Shown here: positions 41,598 to 50,743 of the stretch, piece after piece
Layout of the letters: every line of letters begins with the position of its first letter
Position numbering within the stretch: the stretch's first letter is position 1
Assembly (NCBI GenBank): GCA_020638875.1
Contig: JACKHS010000018.1
Coordinates: 13,739 to 77,738 of the forward strand
DNA: 64,000 bases
From: Planctomycetota bacterium
GTDB lineage: Bacteria; Planctomycetota; UBA1135; GCA-002686595
Direction of reading: 5' to 3'
Notes under the pieces: generated by a model
Seen by the model: the letters and a program-made list of their open reading frames with translations, nothing else
Database searches by the model: none
Told to the model about the DNA's origin: nothing
Translations under genes and position numbers: made by a program

Positions 41598-42959
41598 TCA
41601 GACGAGGCCTTGGTCGATCATCGCGTCGGCGACCTTCAGGAAGCCGGCGATGTTCGCGCCGTTGACGTAGTTGCCGGGCGTGCCGAAGCGCTCGCCCGCC
41701 GTCACGCACGACGTGTGGATGTCCGACATGATCATCTGCAGGCGCGTGTCCACCTCGTCACGCGTCCAGCCGTAGCGCATCGAGTTCTGCGCCATCTCGA
41801 GGCCGGACACGGCCACGCCGCCGGCGTTGGCGGCCTTGCCGGGCGCGTACAGGATCTTCGACTGCAGGAACACCGAGACGCCCTGCGCGGTGGTCGGCAT
41901 GTTGGCGCCCTCGCTCACGACGGTCACGCCGCCCTTGATGAGGTTCTTGGCGTCCTGCTCGTTGATCTCGTTCTGCGTCGCGCTCGGGAACGCGCAGTCG
42001 GCCTCGTGCGTCCACAGCGGGTTGTGGCCGAGGCTCGGATCGAACGGCGTGAACTTCGCGCCGCGCACGTACTCGGCGTACTCGCTGATGCGGCCGCGGC
42101 GCACGTTCTTGAGCTGCATGACCCACGCGAGCTTCTCGGGGTCGATGCCCTCGGGGTCGTAGACGTAGCCCGAGGAGTCGGAGAGCGTGACCGCCTTCGC
42201 GCCCAGCTCGTTGAGCTTCTCGACGGTGTACTGCGCCACGTTGCCGCTGCCCGAGACGAGGCAGGTGCGGCCGGAGAGCTCCTGACCGCGCGTCTTGAGC
42301 ATCTCGCAGGCGAAGCAGACGGCGCCGTAGCCGGTGGCCTCGGGGCGGATGAGCGAGCCGCCCCAACCGAGGCCCTTGCCGGTCAGCACGCCCGAGAACT
42401 CGTTGGCGAGGCGCTTGTACTGGCCGAAGAGGTAGCCAATCTCGCGACCGCCCACGCCGATGTCGCCGGCGGGCACGTCGGTGTTCGGGCCGATGTGCCG
42501 GTAGAGCTCGGTCATGAAGCTCTGGCAGAAGCGCATCACCTCGGCGTCGCTGCGGCCCTTCGGGTTGAAGTCCGAGCCGCCCTTGCCGCCGCCCATCGGC
42601 AGCGTGGTGAGCGCGTTCTTGAACACCTGCTCGAAGGCGAGGAACTTGAGGATGCCCAGGTTCACCGAGGGGTGGAAGCGCAGGCCGCCCTTGTACGGGC
42701 CGATCGCGCTGTTCATCTCGATGCGGAAGCCGCGGTTCACCTGCACGTCGCCGCGGTCGTCCATCCACGGCACGCGGAACATGAGCACGCGCTCGGGTTC
42801 GACGGCCCGCTCGAGGATGCGCGCGCTGCGGTACTCGGGGTGACGCTCGAACACGAGCTCGAGCGACTCCACGACCTCGTGGACCGCCTGGTGGAACTCC
42901 GGTTCGGACGGGTTCTTGGCGACTACGTCCGCCATCAGTTGTTGGACATACTCGGACAT
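41598..42959 (-). CDS. gdhA: NADP-type glutamate dehydrogenase
   Basis: A 453-residue hexameric glutamate dehydrogenase that interconverts 2-oxoglutarate plus ammonia and glutamate. Signatures include GPYKGGLRFHP, PMGGGKGGSDFNPKG (catalytic Lys), DVPAGDIGVGGREIGYLFG and the nucleotide-binding LVSGSGNVAQYT. Length and motifs match the NADP-dependent (assimilatory) type. The ATG at 42959 has a clear AAAGGAG Shine-Dalgarno sequence, and a TAGATC box lies about 80 nt upstream. It ends at a hairpin. Local context gives no further regulation. Confidence 0.95.
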   Translation of the reverse strand: MSEYVQQLMADVVAKNPSEPEFHQAVHEVVESLELVFERHPEYRSARILERAVEPERVLMFRVPWMDDRGDVQVNRGFRIEMNSAIGPYKGGLRFHPSVNLGILKFLAFEQVFKNALTTLPMGGGKGGSDFNPKGRSDAEVMRFCQSFMTELYRHIGPNTDVPAGDIGVGGREIGYLFGQYKRLANEFSGVLTGKGLGWGGSLIRPEATGYGAVCFACEMLKTRGQELSGRTCLVSGSGNVAQYTVEKLNELGAKAVTLSDSSGYVYDPEGIDPEKLAWVMQLKNVRRGRISEYAEYVRGAKFTPFDPSLGHNPLWTHEADCAFPSATQNEINEQDAKNLIKGGVTVVSEGANMPTTAQGVSVFLQSKILYAPGKAANAGGVAVSGLEMAQNSMRYGWTRDEVDTRLQMIMSDIHTSCVTAGERFGTPGNYVNGANIAGFLKVADAMIDQGLV

Positions 42960-43160
42960 CGCTCGGCTCCTTTGCTCAAGCAGTTGGCTGGGGAGAGGAC
43001 GCGACGCGCGGCGCGCCGCGGATCGGGATCGCGCTGATCTACCGCATCGGTCGCGCGCGGCGCGCGCCTTCCGGCGGGAAATGCGCGCGGAGCGCGCGCG
43101 CTGCGCCCACTCGCCCCGACGCCGTACGAACCCTGTCGGAGCGGCGGCCGCGCGCGCGCG

Positions 43161-43709
43161 TCATTCGGCCGCGGGCAGCGCGAGCAGCTCGCGCACGCGC
43201 GGCTCGAGGCGCGTCATGCCGGCGCTCTTCGCGAGCTCGAGCGCGCGCTCCGCGGAGGCGCGACCTTCGTAGAACTCGCCGAGCCCGTACAGCGCGCCGA
43301 CGCGGTTGGAGCTCGCGCAGTACACGAGCACCGGACGCTCGCACGTGTCGAGGATCTTCGTCAACGCGCGCGCGTTCGCCTCGGTCACGTCGGGTGCGCC
43401 GCCGATCGCGAGGTTCGCGTAGGTCAGGCCCAGCTCGCCGACCACCGCGGGTTCCCACCCCGTCCCCTGTTCGGTCGTCGGACGCAGGTTGACGAAGGTC
43501 TTGTAGCCCTGCGCGGCGAGCTCGCGCAGTTGCGCCTCGCTCGGCTGGCCGGTGCACAGCACGCCGGGCTCGGGCGCGCTCGGGTTCTTCAGCTCCAGGC
43601 TCACCGCGGAGGCGAGCGCGGCGTCGGTGGACGGCAGCTTGGGCTCGCTGCGGCAAGCGAGCAGCGCGAGCGGCAGGGCGAGGCAGAGGGCGGCGACGTG
43701 CGTCTTCAT
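43161..43709 (-). CDS. Lipoprotein with dual-specificity-type phosphatase domain (DUF442-like)
   Basis: A 182-residue lipoprotein: MKTHVAALCLALPLALLAC gives a lipobox with Cys near 19. The domain of about 140 residues resembles the DUF442/BLH phosphatases. GQPSEAQLRELAAQGYKTFVNLRP precedes PVLVYCASSNRVGALYGLG, where CASSNR is the Cys-x4-Arg variant of the CX5R phosphate loop. DUF442 proteins in several bacteria are linked to sulfur metabolism. The target is unknown. A TAGCAT box about 40 nt upstream gives a leader of some 30 nt. Confidence 0.7.
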   Translation of the reverse strand: MKTHVAALCLALPLALLACRSEPKLPSTDAALASAVSLELKNPSAPEPGVLCTGQPSEAQLRELAAQGYKTFVNLRPTTEQGTGWEPAVVGELGLTYANLAIGGAPDVTEANARALTKILDTCERPVLVYCASSNRVGALYGLGEFYEGRASAERALELAKSAGMTRLEPRVRELLALPAAE

Positions 43710-43832
43710 GGTCGTGCGGGGGGCTCGGGCCTGATGTGGAGCGCGCCATGCTAGCCCATGCGTCCACGCGGCTCCCGCACCGGCTGCGAATCCCGGGCGC
43801 GCCTCCCGCGAAGACAGCCGAGCCGCGCAACG

Positions 43833-43870
43833 GGACGGCCCCCGCCGGCGCGCGCCGACGGGGGCCGTCC
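43833..43870. terminator. Hairpin after lectin gene 1 (paralog of the one at 45359)
   Basis: Long GC-rich arms (about 16 bp) with a short loop. It is nearly identical to the hairpin following the tandem duplicate at 45359-45396. Confidence 0.65.
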
Positions 43871-43891
43871 TCGACCGGGGAAGCGTCGCGC

Positions 43892-45250
43892 TCAGGGTCC
43901 GAAGACCAGCTCGACGCCGTGGCTCAGGTTGAAGTTCGAGCCGCAGGGGCTGCCGCCCGGATCGCGGTACCAGACCTGGAAGCGACGCGTGTCGCCCGAG
44001 CCCCAGCCGCCGATCGCGCCGAGGCCGGGACCCCACGTCGCGGTGCCGCCCGCGTTGGGCACGCGCACGCCGAGGCGCAGCACGGTGCCGCCGGCGCAGC
44101 GCAGGCCGTCGCCGAAGACGACGCCGTTGCCGCCGTTCACCGCGTTGAGGCCCGAGAACAGCAGGCCCGGCTGGCCGGGCAACAGCTGCGCGCCGTTCAT
44201 CACGAGGTCGTCGGCCGAGGCGCTGACGGATCCCGCGATGGTGAGCTTCGCGCCCGCACCGCTGGAGTTCGCGCAGCCCTCGCCGCTCCCGCCGGGGTTG
44301 CCGCACGGGCAGGCCGTCGCGGTCCCGTCGCCGAAGCAGTAGTAGATGCCGCTGCCGGCCTCGTACTCGACGACGTAGCCGCTCGAGGTGCCGACCGAGG
44401 TGAGCGCGTCGTTCCAGCCGTAGGCGACGCCGCACACGTTGACGATCAGCTCCATGTGGTCCTCCGGCAACGCCTGCGCGCAACCGCAGCTGTTGTTCGG
44501 CTCGGGGCAGCCGGCGTTCCAGTTGAGGTAGCTCATCGGCTCTCCGGTGACCCACTCCCAGCCGCCGGCCGGCTCCGCGAAGCTCGGGCTCGCCGTGTTC
44601 TGGAACCCGCCGACCCAGCGCTTGTGCACGCCGCCGAGCTGCGAGATGAAGGTGTCCTCACCGGCGTCGTTGATCGTCGCGAGGTGGCCCTGCAGGCCCA
44701 TGTAGCTCATGGCCTCGGCCGCGAGGCGCGCGGAGTCCCAGTCGAGGCCGGGCGCGTCGACGAGCTGGTAGTAGTGGCCGTTGGCCGCGTACTGCGCCGG
44801 GCTGCCGTCGTCGATGCGGAGACTGCCGGTGCCGCCGCCGCCGACGGCGAACGTGCCGATGCGCAGCAGGTAGGTGTTGCCCGCGGTCGCGGCGAAGCTC
44901 AGCGAGGACTGCAGGCCGCACGAGTCGTCGTTGCAGTCGAGCACCGGCCCCGCGCACGAGCCGTCGAGCACCGCGCACTTCGTGTCGACGGTCGTCAGGC
45001 CGCAGCAGTCGACGGTGATCACGCCGCTCGCGGCCGCGGTCCACGCGAACCACACGTCGTCCTGGACGTCGGAGTTGCCGAACGAGTAACAGAGCGGGTC
45101 GGGCACGCCGTCGAGGGTGGCGGCGGAGTTGTCGAAGGCGAACAGGCCGGTGCCGCCGATGACCTGCGCGGTGGCGCAGGAGTCGCTGCCTTGCGCCGAC
45201 GCGAGGGCGCCGAGCGCGAGGGCCGCGCCGAGGAGGAGAGTGCGTCGCAT
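43892..45250 (-). CDS. Secreted C-type-lectin protein with six-Cys C-terminal module (copy C)
   Basis: A 452-residue exported protein: signal peptide (MRRTLLLGAALALGALASAQ); a PPC-like beta-sandwich of about 130 residues (DSCATAQVIGGTGLFAFDNS, WFAWTAAASG); a C-type-lectin-like domain (GHYYQLVDAPGLDWDSARLA, GWEWVTGEPMSYLNWNAG with CPEPNN, and YGWNDA). The EPN tripeptide is the Ca-dependent mannose-type sugar motif. Residues 304-452 are the shared C-terminal module (YCFGDGTATACPCGN to HGVELVFGP). It is probably a surface carbohydrate-binding protein. It is the downstream member of a tandem pair. Confidence 0.88.
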   Translation of the reverse strand: MRRTLLLGAALALGALASAQGSDSCATAQVIGGTGLFAFDNSAATLDGVPDPLCYSFGNSDVQDDVWFAWTAAASGVITVDCCGLTTVDTKCAVLDGSCAGPVLDCNDDSCGLQSSLSFAATAGNTYLLRIGTFAVGGGGTGSLRIDDGSPAQYAANGHYYQLVDAPGLDWDSARLAAEAMSYMGLQGHLATINDAGEDTFISQLGGVHKRWVGGFQNTASPSFAEPAGGWEWVTGEPMSYLNWNAGCPEPNNSCGCAQALPEDHMELIVNVCGVAYGWNDALTSVGTSSGYVVEYEAGSGIYYCFGDGTATACPCGNPGGSGEGCANSSGAGAKLTIAGSVSASADDLVMNGAQLLPGQPGLLFSGLNAVNGGNGVVFGDGLRCAGGTVLRLGVRVPNAGGTATWGPGLGAIGGWGSGDTRRFQVWYRDPGGSPCGSNFNLSHGVELVFGP

Positions 45251-45358
45251 GGAGAGAAGGGGTTCGGAGTCGGGCGCGGCCGGCGAGGTCCGGGCGCCGC
45301 TCCCGCGAAACTAACCGCGGAACGCCCCGCGCGGGCGTGCGACCTGTGTACGAACGCG

Positions 45359-45396
45359 GGACGGCCCCCGCCGGCGCGTGCCGACGGGGGCCGTCC
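45359..45396. terminator. Hairpin after lectin gene 2
   Basis: Same inverted repeat as 43833-43870, differing by a base in the loop region. Confidence 0.65.
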
Positions 45397-45417
45397 TCGG
45401 CCGTGGAGGCGCCGCGC

Positions 45418-46767
45418 TCAGGGCCCGAAGACCAGCTCGACGCCGTGGCTCAGGTTGAAGGCCGAGCCGCAGGGGCTGTTCTGCGGGTCGCGGTACCAGA
45501 CCTGGAAGCGGCGCGTGTCGCCCGAGGCCCAGTCGCCGTTGCCCGCGCCGAGGCCGGGGCCCCAGGTCGCGTTGCCGGAGCCGTCGGGCACGCGCACGCC
45601 GAGGCGGCGGATGTTGCCGCCGGCGCAGCGGATGCCGTCGCCGAACACGACGCCGGTCCCGCCGTTCACCGCGTTCCAGCCGCTGAACAGCAGCGCCGGC
45701 TGCGACGGCAGCAGGTTCGAGCCGTGGAACTGCACGTCGTCCGCGCCCACGCTGCTCGAGCCGGTGCTGGCCAGCTTCGCGCCGACGCCCGAGGAGTTCG
45801 CGCAGCCCTCGCCGGCGCCGCCCGGGTTGCCGCACGGGCAGGCGGCCGCGGTGCCGTCGCCGAAGCAGTAGCCCTGCGCCGAGCCGGTGTCGAACTCGAC
45901 GATGTAGCCGGCCGGGTGCTCCTGCTGCGCGGCGTCGTTCCAGCCGTAGGCGCAGCCGCCGACGTTCAGGATGATCTCCATGTAGTCCTCGGCCCCGAAC
46001 GCGCCGGTGTTGTTCGGCTCGGGGATGCAGGTGTTCCAGCCGGTGTAGACCATCGGCTCGCCCGTGACCCACTCCCAGCCGCCGGCCGGCTCGGAGTAGT
46101 TCGGCGACAGCGTGTTCTGGAACCCGCCGGTCCAGTGCCAGTGCGTCCCGGCGAGGCCCTGGACGAAGGCGTCCTCGCTGGCGTCGGTGATCGTCACGAG
46201 GTGCCCCTGCACGCCCTGGAAGGTCAGACCCTCGGCCGCGAGCTTCGCGGCGTCCCAGGTGATGCCCGCCGCGTCGACGACCTGGTAGTGGTGACCGCTG
46301 TTCGGATCCTGGAGCGGGCTGCCGTCGCTGATCAGGAAGCTGCCGGTGCCGCCGGCCGCGCCGGGGAAGGTGCCGACGCGCAGCAGGTAGGCCGTGCCCG
46401 TCGTGCCGAGCCAGCTCACCGAGGACTGCAGGCCGCACGAGTCGTCGTTGCAGTCGAGCATCGTGCCGGCGCAGCCGCCCGACAGCACGCCGACCTTCGT
46501 GTCGACCGCCGTCAGGTTGCAGGTCTCGAGCGTGTACACGGCGTCGGCCGGCGCGGTCCACGTGAACCACACGTCCTGCTCGACGTCCGAGCTCCCGAAC
46601 GCGTAACACACCGAGTCCGGCACGCCGTCGGTCGTGGCCAAGCTGTTGTCGAAGGCGAAGCTGCCGGTGCCGGTGATGGCCTGCGCGGTCGCGCAGGAGT
46701 CGCTGCCTTGAGCCGCGGCGAGCGCGCCGAGGCCGAGGAACGCGGCCAGGAAAGGGGTCGGTCGCAT
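45418..46767 (-). CDS. Secreted C-type-lectin protein with six-Cys C-terminal module (copy D)
   Basis: A 449-residue paralog of copy C with the same order: signal peptide (MRPTPFLAAFLGLGALAAAQ), PPC-like domain (GSDSCATAQAITGTGSFAFD, DVWFTWTAPADAVY), C-type-lectin-like domain (GHHYQVVDAAGITWDAAKLA, GGWEWVTGEPMVYTGW, CIPEPNN, AYGWNDAAQQ) and the module at residues 300-449 (YCFGDGTAAACPCGN to HGVELVFGP). The lectin domains differ most in the loop around GCAQ/GAFGAED, so the two may bind different glycans. The 5' end faces the glycosyltransferase gene at 46926 with about 160 nt between. Confidence 0.88.
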   Translation of the reverse strand: MRPTPFLAAFLGLGALAAAQGSDSCATAQAITGTGSFAFDNSLATTDGVPDSVCYAFGSSDVEQDVWFTWTAPADAVYTLETCNLTAVDTKVGVLSGGCAGTMLDCNDDSCGLQSSVSWLGTTGTAYLLRVGTFPGAAGGTGSFLISDGSPLQDPNSGHHYQVVDAAGITWDAAKLAAEGLTFQGVQGHLVTITDASEDAFVQGLAGTHWHWTGGFQNTLSPNYSEPAGGWEWVTGEPMVYTGWNTCIPEPNNTGAFGAEDYMEIILNVGGCAYGWNDAAQQEHPAGYIVEFDTGSAQGYCFGDGTAAACPCGNPGGAGEGCANSSGVGAKLASTGSSSVGADDVQFHGSNLLPSQPALLFSGWNAVNGGTGVVFGDGIRCAGGNIRRLGVRVPDGSGNATWGPGLGAGNGDWASGDTRRFQVWYRDPQNSPCGSAFNLSHGVELVFGP

Positions 46768-46913
46768 GGTGAGGAGAGTCCGGGGTGAGGGTCTACGGGC
46801 CGTCCCGCCGAGGCGGGGTCCGCGCCCAACTCTACCCCAGTCGACCTCGCGGCGGGAGCTCCCCTACGCAAGCCGAACCGCCCGCCGCCCCTGGACCCGC
46901 CGCGGGCATCGGC

Positions 46914-46919
46914 TACGCT
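46914..46919 (+). promoter_or_regulatory. TACGCT -10 box, leaderless type
   Basis: The box lies 6 nt before the GT2 start at 46926; a weak -35-like CTGGAC is at 46891-46896 (17-nt spacer). Confidence 0.5.
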
Positions 46920-46925
46920 CCCGCG

Positions 46926-47705
46926 ATGCCCCGCATCAGCGCCTGCATCATCTCGTACAACGAGGAGGAGCGCATCGAGGACTGCCTGCGCAGCCTGCGC
47001 GGGGTCGTCGACGAGATCGTGCTGGTGGACTCGCTCAGCACCGACCGCACGCTCGAGATCGCAGCGCCGTACGTCGACAAGCTGGTGCACCAGGCCTTCC
47101 TGGGTCACGTCGAGCAGAAGAACCTCGCCTTCGACGAGGCCAGCCACGACTGGGTCCTGAGCCTGGACTGCGACGAGCGCCTGACGCCCGAGCTCGCCGC
47201 GTCGATCCTGGCGCACAAGGAGGCGCTCGAGCGCCACGCGGCCTGGGAGCTGACGCGCAAGACCTTCTACGTCTACCGCTGGCTCGACCACGCGTGGTAC
47301 CCGGAGTGGCGCGTGCGCCTGTTCGACCGGCGCCGCGCGCGCAACGGCGGGACGAACCCGCACGACAAGGTGATCGTGCGCGAGGGCACGGTCGGGCGCC
47401 TGGACGGGGACCTGCTGCACCTGTCCTACCCGAGCCTCTCGCACCACCTCAGGACGATGGACCACTTCACCGAGGTCGCCGCGCGCGAGCTCGTCGCGAA
47501 GGGCAAGCGCGTCTCGCTGCTGACGCCGTTCACGCACTCGACGTGGAAGTTCGTGCGCCTCTACGTGCTCGAGCGCGCCTTCCTCGACGGCTTCGCGGGC
47601 TTCACCGTCTCGCTGCTCTCGGGCGTGCACGTCTTCGTGAAGTACGCGAAGGTGCTCTGCCTGCGCTACCGCGACGCCGCTACGCGCCCAGGAACGCGCG
47701 GCTGA
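46926..47705 (+). CDS. Glycosyltransferase family 2, WaaE/KdtX-like
   Basis: A 259-residue GT-A-fold glycosyltransferase. ISYNEEERIEDCLRSL starts the nucleotide-sugar domain, DSLSTDRTLEIA follows, and SLDCDERLTPEL contains the DxD metal motif. The pattern EWRVRLFDRRRARNGG and NPHDKVIV resembles WaaE/KdtX core-LPS glucosyltransferases. It likely adds a sugar to a lipid A core or similar glycan at the inner leaflet. It is transcribed alone, convergent with the GT9 gene, and their 3' ends overlap by 26 nt. Confidence 0.88.
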   Translation: MPRISACIISYNEEERIEDCLRSLRGVVDEIVLVDSLSTDRTLEIAAPYVDKLVHQAFLGHVEQKNLAFDEASHDWVLSLDCDERLTPELAASILAHKEALERHAAWELTRKTFYVYRWLDHAWYPEWRVRLFDRRRARNGGTNPHDKVIVREGTVGRLDGDLLHLSYPSLSHHLRTMDHFTEVAARELVAKGKRVSLLTPFTHSTWKFVRLYVLERAFLDGFAGFTVSLLSGVHVFVKYAKVLCLRYRDAATRPGTRG

Positions 47706-48693
47706 CCTCGCGCGCCGCGGCCTCGACGTCGATCGCTTCGAGGTCGCTCTCCCCCGCCGCGACGTCCGGGCTCCAGGCGAGCCGGCGCCCGGCGCGGTTC
47801 AGCGTCTGCCAGCGCAGCGGCGTGGACGAGCGCCGGCGCGGGTAGAACGCGGCCGTCGGCACGTCGAGCGCGCCCGCGACGTGCAGCGTGCCGGTGGAGC
47901 CGGCCACGAAGACGTCCGCGGCGGCGACGAGCTTGGCGAACTCGACGAGGCCCGCGCGCGACTCGTGCAGCACGACGCGCAGACCGGCGAGTCGCGCGGC
48001 CAGCGCCTCCGCCGCGGGGCGCTCGCCCGGCCCGGCGGTGAGCACGACGGCGTGCCCGCGGTCCGACGCGAGCGCCCGCGCGAAGCGCGCGTAGCCCGCG
48101 TGCGAGAGGTTCGCCGCCGAGCCGCCGCTGCCGGCGTGCAGGAGGACGAGGCGCTCGTCCGCCAGCCCGTGGCGCGCGCGGAAGTCGGCCTCGACCGCCG
48201 CGCGCTCGGCCGGCGGGAACGTCAGGTAGGGCGGCGCGGGCTCGACCACCGCGCGGCCCAGCCGGCGCACGTAGTGCCGCGCGAGGTCGGCGTTGTACTC
48301 GAACTCGGGCTTCGCGCTGCGCGAGCGCCGCTGGATCAGGCGCTCGCCGTAGAAGACCTGCGCGAGCTTGGTCGCCGGCGCCAGCCGGTACGGCACGCGC
48401 GCGCGCCACAGCGCGAGCCCCACGCGCGTCGTCGAGAAGAGCGTCAGCGCCGCCGCGTAGCCGCCCGCGCGCACGACGCGCGCCAGCGCACCGCTGCCCG
48501 CGCCGGGTCCCGGGTCGAGCACGACGCCGTCCACCGAGGGACAGGCCGCGGCGAGCTCGCGCGTGTACGCGGGCACCAACACGTCGAGCCGCGCCTCGGG
48601 CAGCGACGCGCGCAACAGCGCCAGCGCCGGCCAGGCGAGCACGAAGTCGCCCAGCTTGTCGTTGCGTACGACGAGGATCGGCCCGGGCTTCAC
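47680..48693 (-). CDS. Glycosyltransferase family 9 (heptosyltransferase-like)
   Basis: A 337-residue GT-B enzyme: ILVVRNDKLGDFVLAWPALALLRASLP (Rossmann start), LLHAGSGGSAANLSHAGY and VFVAGSTGTLHVAGALDVPTAAFYP (nucleotide-sugar site). These match ADP-heptose-LPS heptosyltransferases of the WaaF type. The GTG at 48693 overlaps the stop of the LTA-synthase-like gene as GTGA. The two are the end of a four-gene envelope operon. Confidence 0.87.
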   Translation of the reverse strand: MKPGPILVVRNDKLGDFVLAWPALALLRASLPEARLDVLVPAYTRELAAACPSVDGVVLDPGPGAGSGALARVVRAGGYAAALTLFSTTRVGLALWRARVPYRLAPATKLAQVFYGERLIQRRSRSAKPEFEYNADLARHYVRRLGRAVVEPAPPYLTFPPAERAAVEADFRARHGLADERLVLLHAGSGGSAANLSHAGYARFARALASDRGHAVVLTAGPGERPAAEALAARLAGLRVVLHESRAGLVEFAKLVAAADVFVAGSTGTLHVAGALDVPTAAFYPRRRSSTPLRWQTLNRAGRRLAWSPDVAAGESDLEAIDVEAAAREVSRAFLGA

Positions 48694-50729
48694 TCGCGCG
48701 GCCCCAGCGGCCCGTTGTGGTACAGCATCCACGCGCAGAAGGCGTCGAGCGCGTCCTTGCGCCGCGACAGGCGCGCGAGGTCTTCGGGCCGCGTCTCGGT
48801 GACCTCGCGCACGGCGCCGCCCGGCAGGCGGTACTCGTACAGGCGGCGCGAGCCGTCCGGCAGCACCTTGAGGCACAGCTCGTCGTCGAGCAGCCCCGTG
48901 TACAGGAACGCGAAGTGGCGCTCGGCGCTGCGCGGCACGAGCAGGTCGCGCCCGAGCGCCTGGTAGTCGTAGGCCTTGCCGATCAGCCCGAGCGCCGTGG
49001 GCAGGAGGTCGACCGAGCTGCAGGCGAAGTCGTAGCGCTGCGGCGTCGTGACGAGCTCCGGCGCGTACACGAGCAGCGGCACGTTCGCGGTGCAGAGCTG
49101 CAGGCCCTCCCACGGGATGCCGTGCGGCGCCGGCACGCCGTGGTCGCCGTACATGAGGAACACGGTCCGGCCCCACAGGCGCGTGCCCTTCAACACCTCG
49201 AAGAAGTGCTTCAGGGAGTGGTCCATGAAGCGGAAGCCGTTGTACGCCTCGAGCGAGGGGAAGCCGCCGGCGAGCAGCTGCGCCTCGCTCAGCCCCTCCA
49301 CCACCTCGAAGCCGCGCGAGTCCTCGGGGATCGTGTACGGCCGGTGGTTGCCCGAGGTCTGCAGGAAGGCGAAGACCGGGCCGTCGGCGGCGTCGAGCAC
49401 GCGCGCGGCCTCCTCGAACAGCACGAGGTCCGAGATGCCCCACACGTCACCGCGCGGCGCGTCGTAGTCGCCCTCCTCGTGGATCACGAGCCCGGGCACG
49501 TTGTGCGCGAGCAGCCCGCGGATGTTGGCCCAGGCCGCGCTGCCGCCGAGGAAGTAGTGCTTCTCGTAGCCGTCGAGCTCGGCGATCAGCGTGTGCTGGT
49601 CGACGATGCGCGGGTTGCGCGAGGCCGTGCGCGGCTCGTTCACGTCGGGCAGCCCCGTCACCATCGCGAACACCGAGCGGGCCGTCGGCGAGCGCGGGAT
49701 GAAGAAGTCGGTGAACAGCAGCCCCTGCGCCGCGATCTCGTCGAAGAACGGCGAGGGGTTCAGGTCGTTGGGCGGGTTGAGCGCAGCGCCGAGCACGCCG
49801 GTCTGGAAGCCCGACCACGACTCGAGGTGGATCACGACGAGGTTCAGCGGCTCGCCGTCGAGGTCCCGCGCGAGGCCCGCGCGCGCGGGCACGTGCCGGC
49901 GGAAGTCGAGCGTCGCGGCGTCCGGGTGCTCGACCTCCAGCAGGTCGGCGAGCTCGGCGTAGTGCGCGCGCACCAGCGCCTCGTCGTAGGGGTGCCCGCG
50001 GTCGGGCAGCGAGTCGACGAAGAACAGCACGGGGTTCAACGCCAGCGCCGTGGTGAAGGTCGTGCTGTTGCCGTACGCGTCGCTCCAGCGCAGCGGGTAC
50101 CAGCTCGCCTTGCCGTAGATGCCCGCGGCGGTGAACACCGCGAGGCCGCCCCACGCCAGGCGCGCCCGGCGGCGCGCGACGGGCGCGCGGGGCTCGCCGA
50201 TCGGCGGCAGCACGAGCCGCGCGAGCAGCCACGTCCAGAGCGCCGCGGCGACCGCGAGCCCCAGCAGCGTCCACCCCACCGGGTAGGACTCGAACACCAT
50301 CTGCGCGGCGATGTCGGTCTCGACCGCGTTGTCGAGCAGGCTGACGTTCAGGCGCTCGTGCAGGTAGTCGTAGTGGAACAGGTCGACGACGTGCAGCAGG
50401 GTCAGCAGCGTGCCGATCAGCGCGTACAGCGCGAGCCAGGCGCGGCGCGCGCCGACGCGGCGCGTGGGGTCGAGCGCGGGCACGAGCGCCAGCACCAGGA
50501 GCGGCAGGCTCACCACGAGCACCAGCCGCAGGTCGAACTTCGCGCCGGTCCACAGCGCGCCGAACACCTCGCCCGCGTCGAGCTCGCCCGCGCTGCCGCG
50601 GAACCAGAAGTAGAAGACCGCGCGCAACAGGTACAGCAACCCGAGCTGGGCGGCGACCAGGCGCAGGGCCAGGGCGACGCGCGGCGGCAGGGCCGGCGGG
50701 GCGGCGCTCGTGCGGCTCGACGGGCTCAT
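48690..50729 (-). CDS. LTA-synthase/phosphoglycerol-transferase-like membrane enzyme
   Basis: A 679-residue membrane protein with five N-terminal spans and a large extracytoplasmic sulfatase-fold domain (from about residue 290). The domain contains VVIHLESWSGFQTG (metal Glu), SPTARSVFAMVTGLPDV with the nucleophile Thr, LQTSGNHRPY and FLMYGDHGVPAPHG. This is the architecture of LtaS and phosphoglycerol transferases, which transfer glycerol phosphate or similar groups onto surface glycans. Here, in an envelope cluster with GT9 and GT2 genes, it likely decorates an exported glycan. Confidence 0.85.
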   Translation of the reverse strand: MSPSSRTSAAPPALPPRVALALRLVAAQLGLLYLLRAVFYFWFRGSAGELDAGEVFGALWTGAKFDLRLVLVVSLPLLVLALVPALDPTRRVGARRAWLALYALIGTLLTLLHVVDLFHYDYLHERLNVSLLDNAVETDIAAQMVFESYPVGWTLLGLAVAAALWTWLLARLVLPPIGEPRAPVARRRARLAWGGLAVFTAAGIYGKASWYPLRWSDAYGNSTTFTTALALNPVLFFVDSLPDRGHPYDEALVRAHYAELADLLEVEHPDAATLDFRRHVPARAGLARDLDGEPLNLVVIHLESWSGFQTGVLGAALNPPNDLNPSPFFDEIAAQGLLFTDFFIPRSPTARSVFAMVTGLPDVNEPRTASRNPRIVDQHTLIAELDGYEKHYFLGGSAAWANIRGLLAHNVPGLVIHEEGDYDAPRGDVWGISDLVLFEEAARVLDAADGPVFAFLQTSGNHRPYTIPEDSRGFEVVEGLSEAQLLAGGFPSLEAYNGFRFMDHSLKHFFEVLKGTRLWGRTVFLMYGDHGVPAPHGIPWEGLQLCTANVPLLVYAPELVTTPQRYDFACSSVDLLPTALGLIGKAYDYQALGRDLLVPRSAERHFAFLYTGLLDDELCLKVLPDGSRRLYEYRLPGGAVREVTETRPEDLARLSRRKDALDAFCAWMLYHNGPLGPRE

Positions 50730-50743
50730 GGGCGGAGGCGCGC

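Noticed and set aside
43833..45396. Paired hairpins as ends of a mobile element
   Set aside because: No transposase or target duplication is present; the repeats are terminators of duplicated genes.
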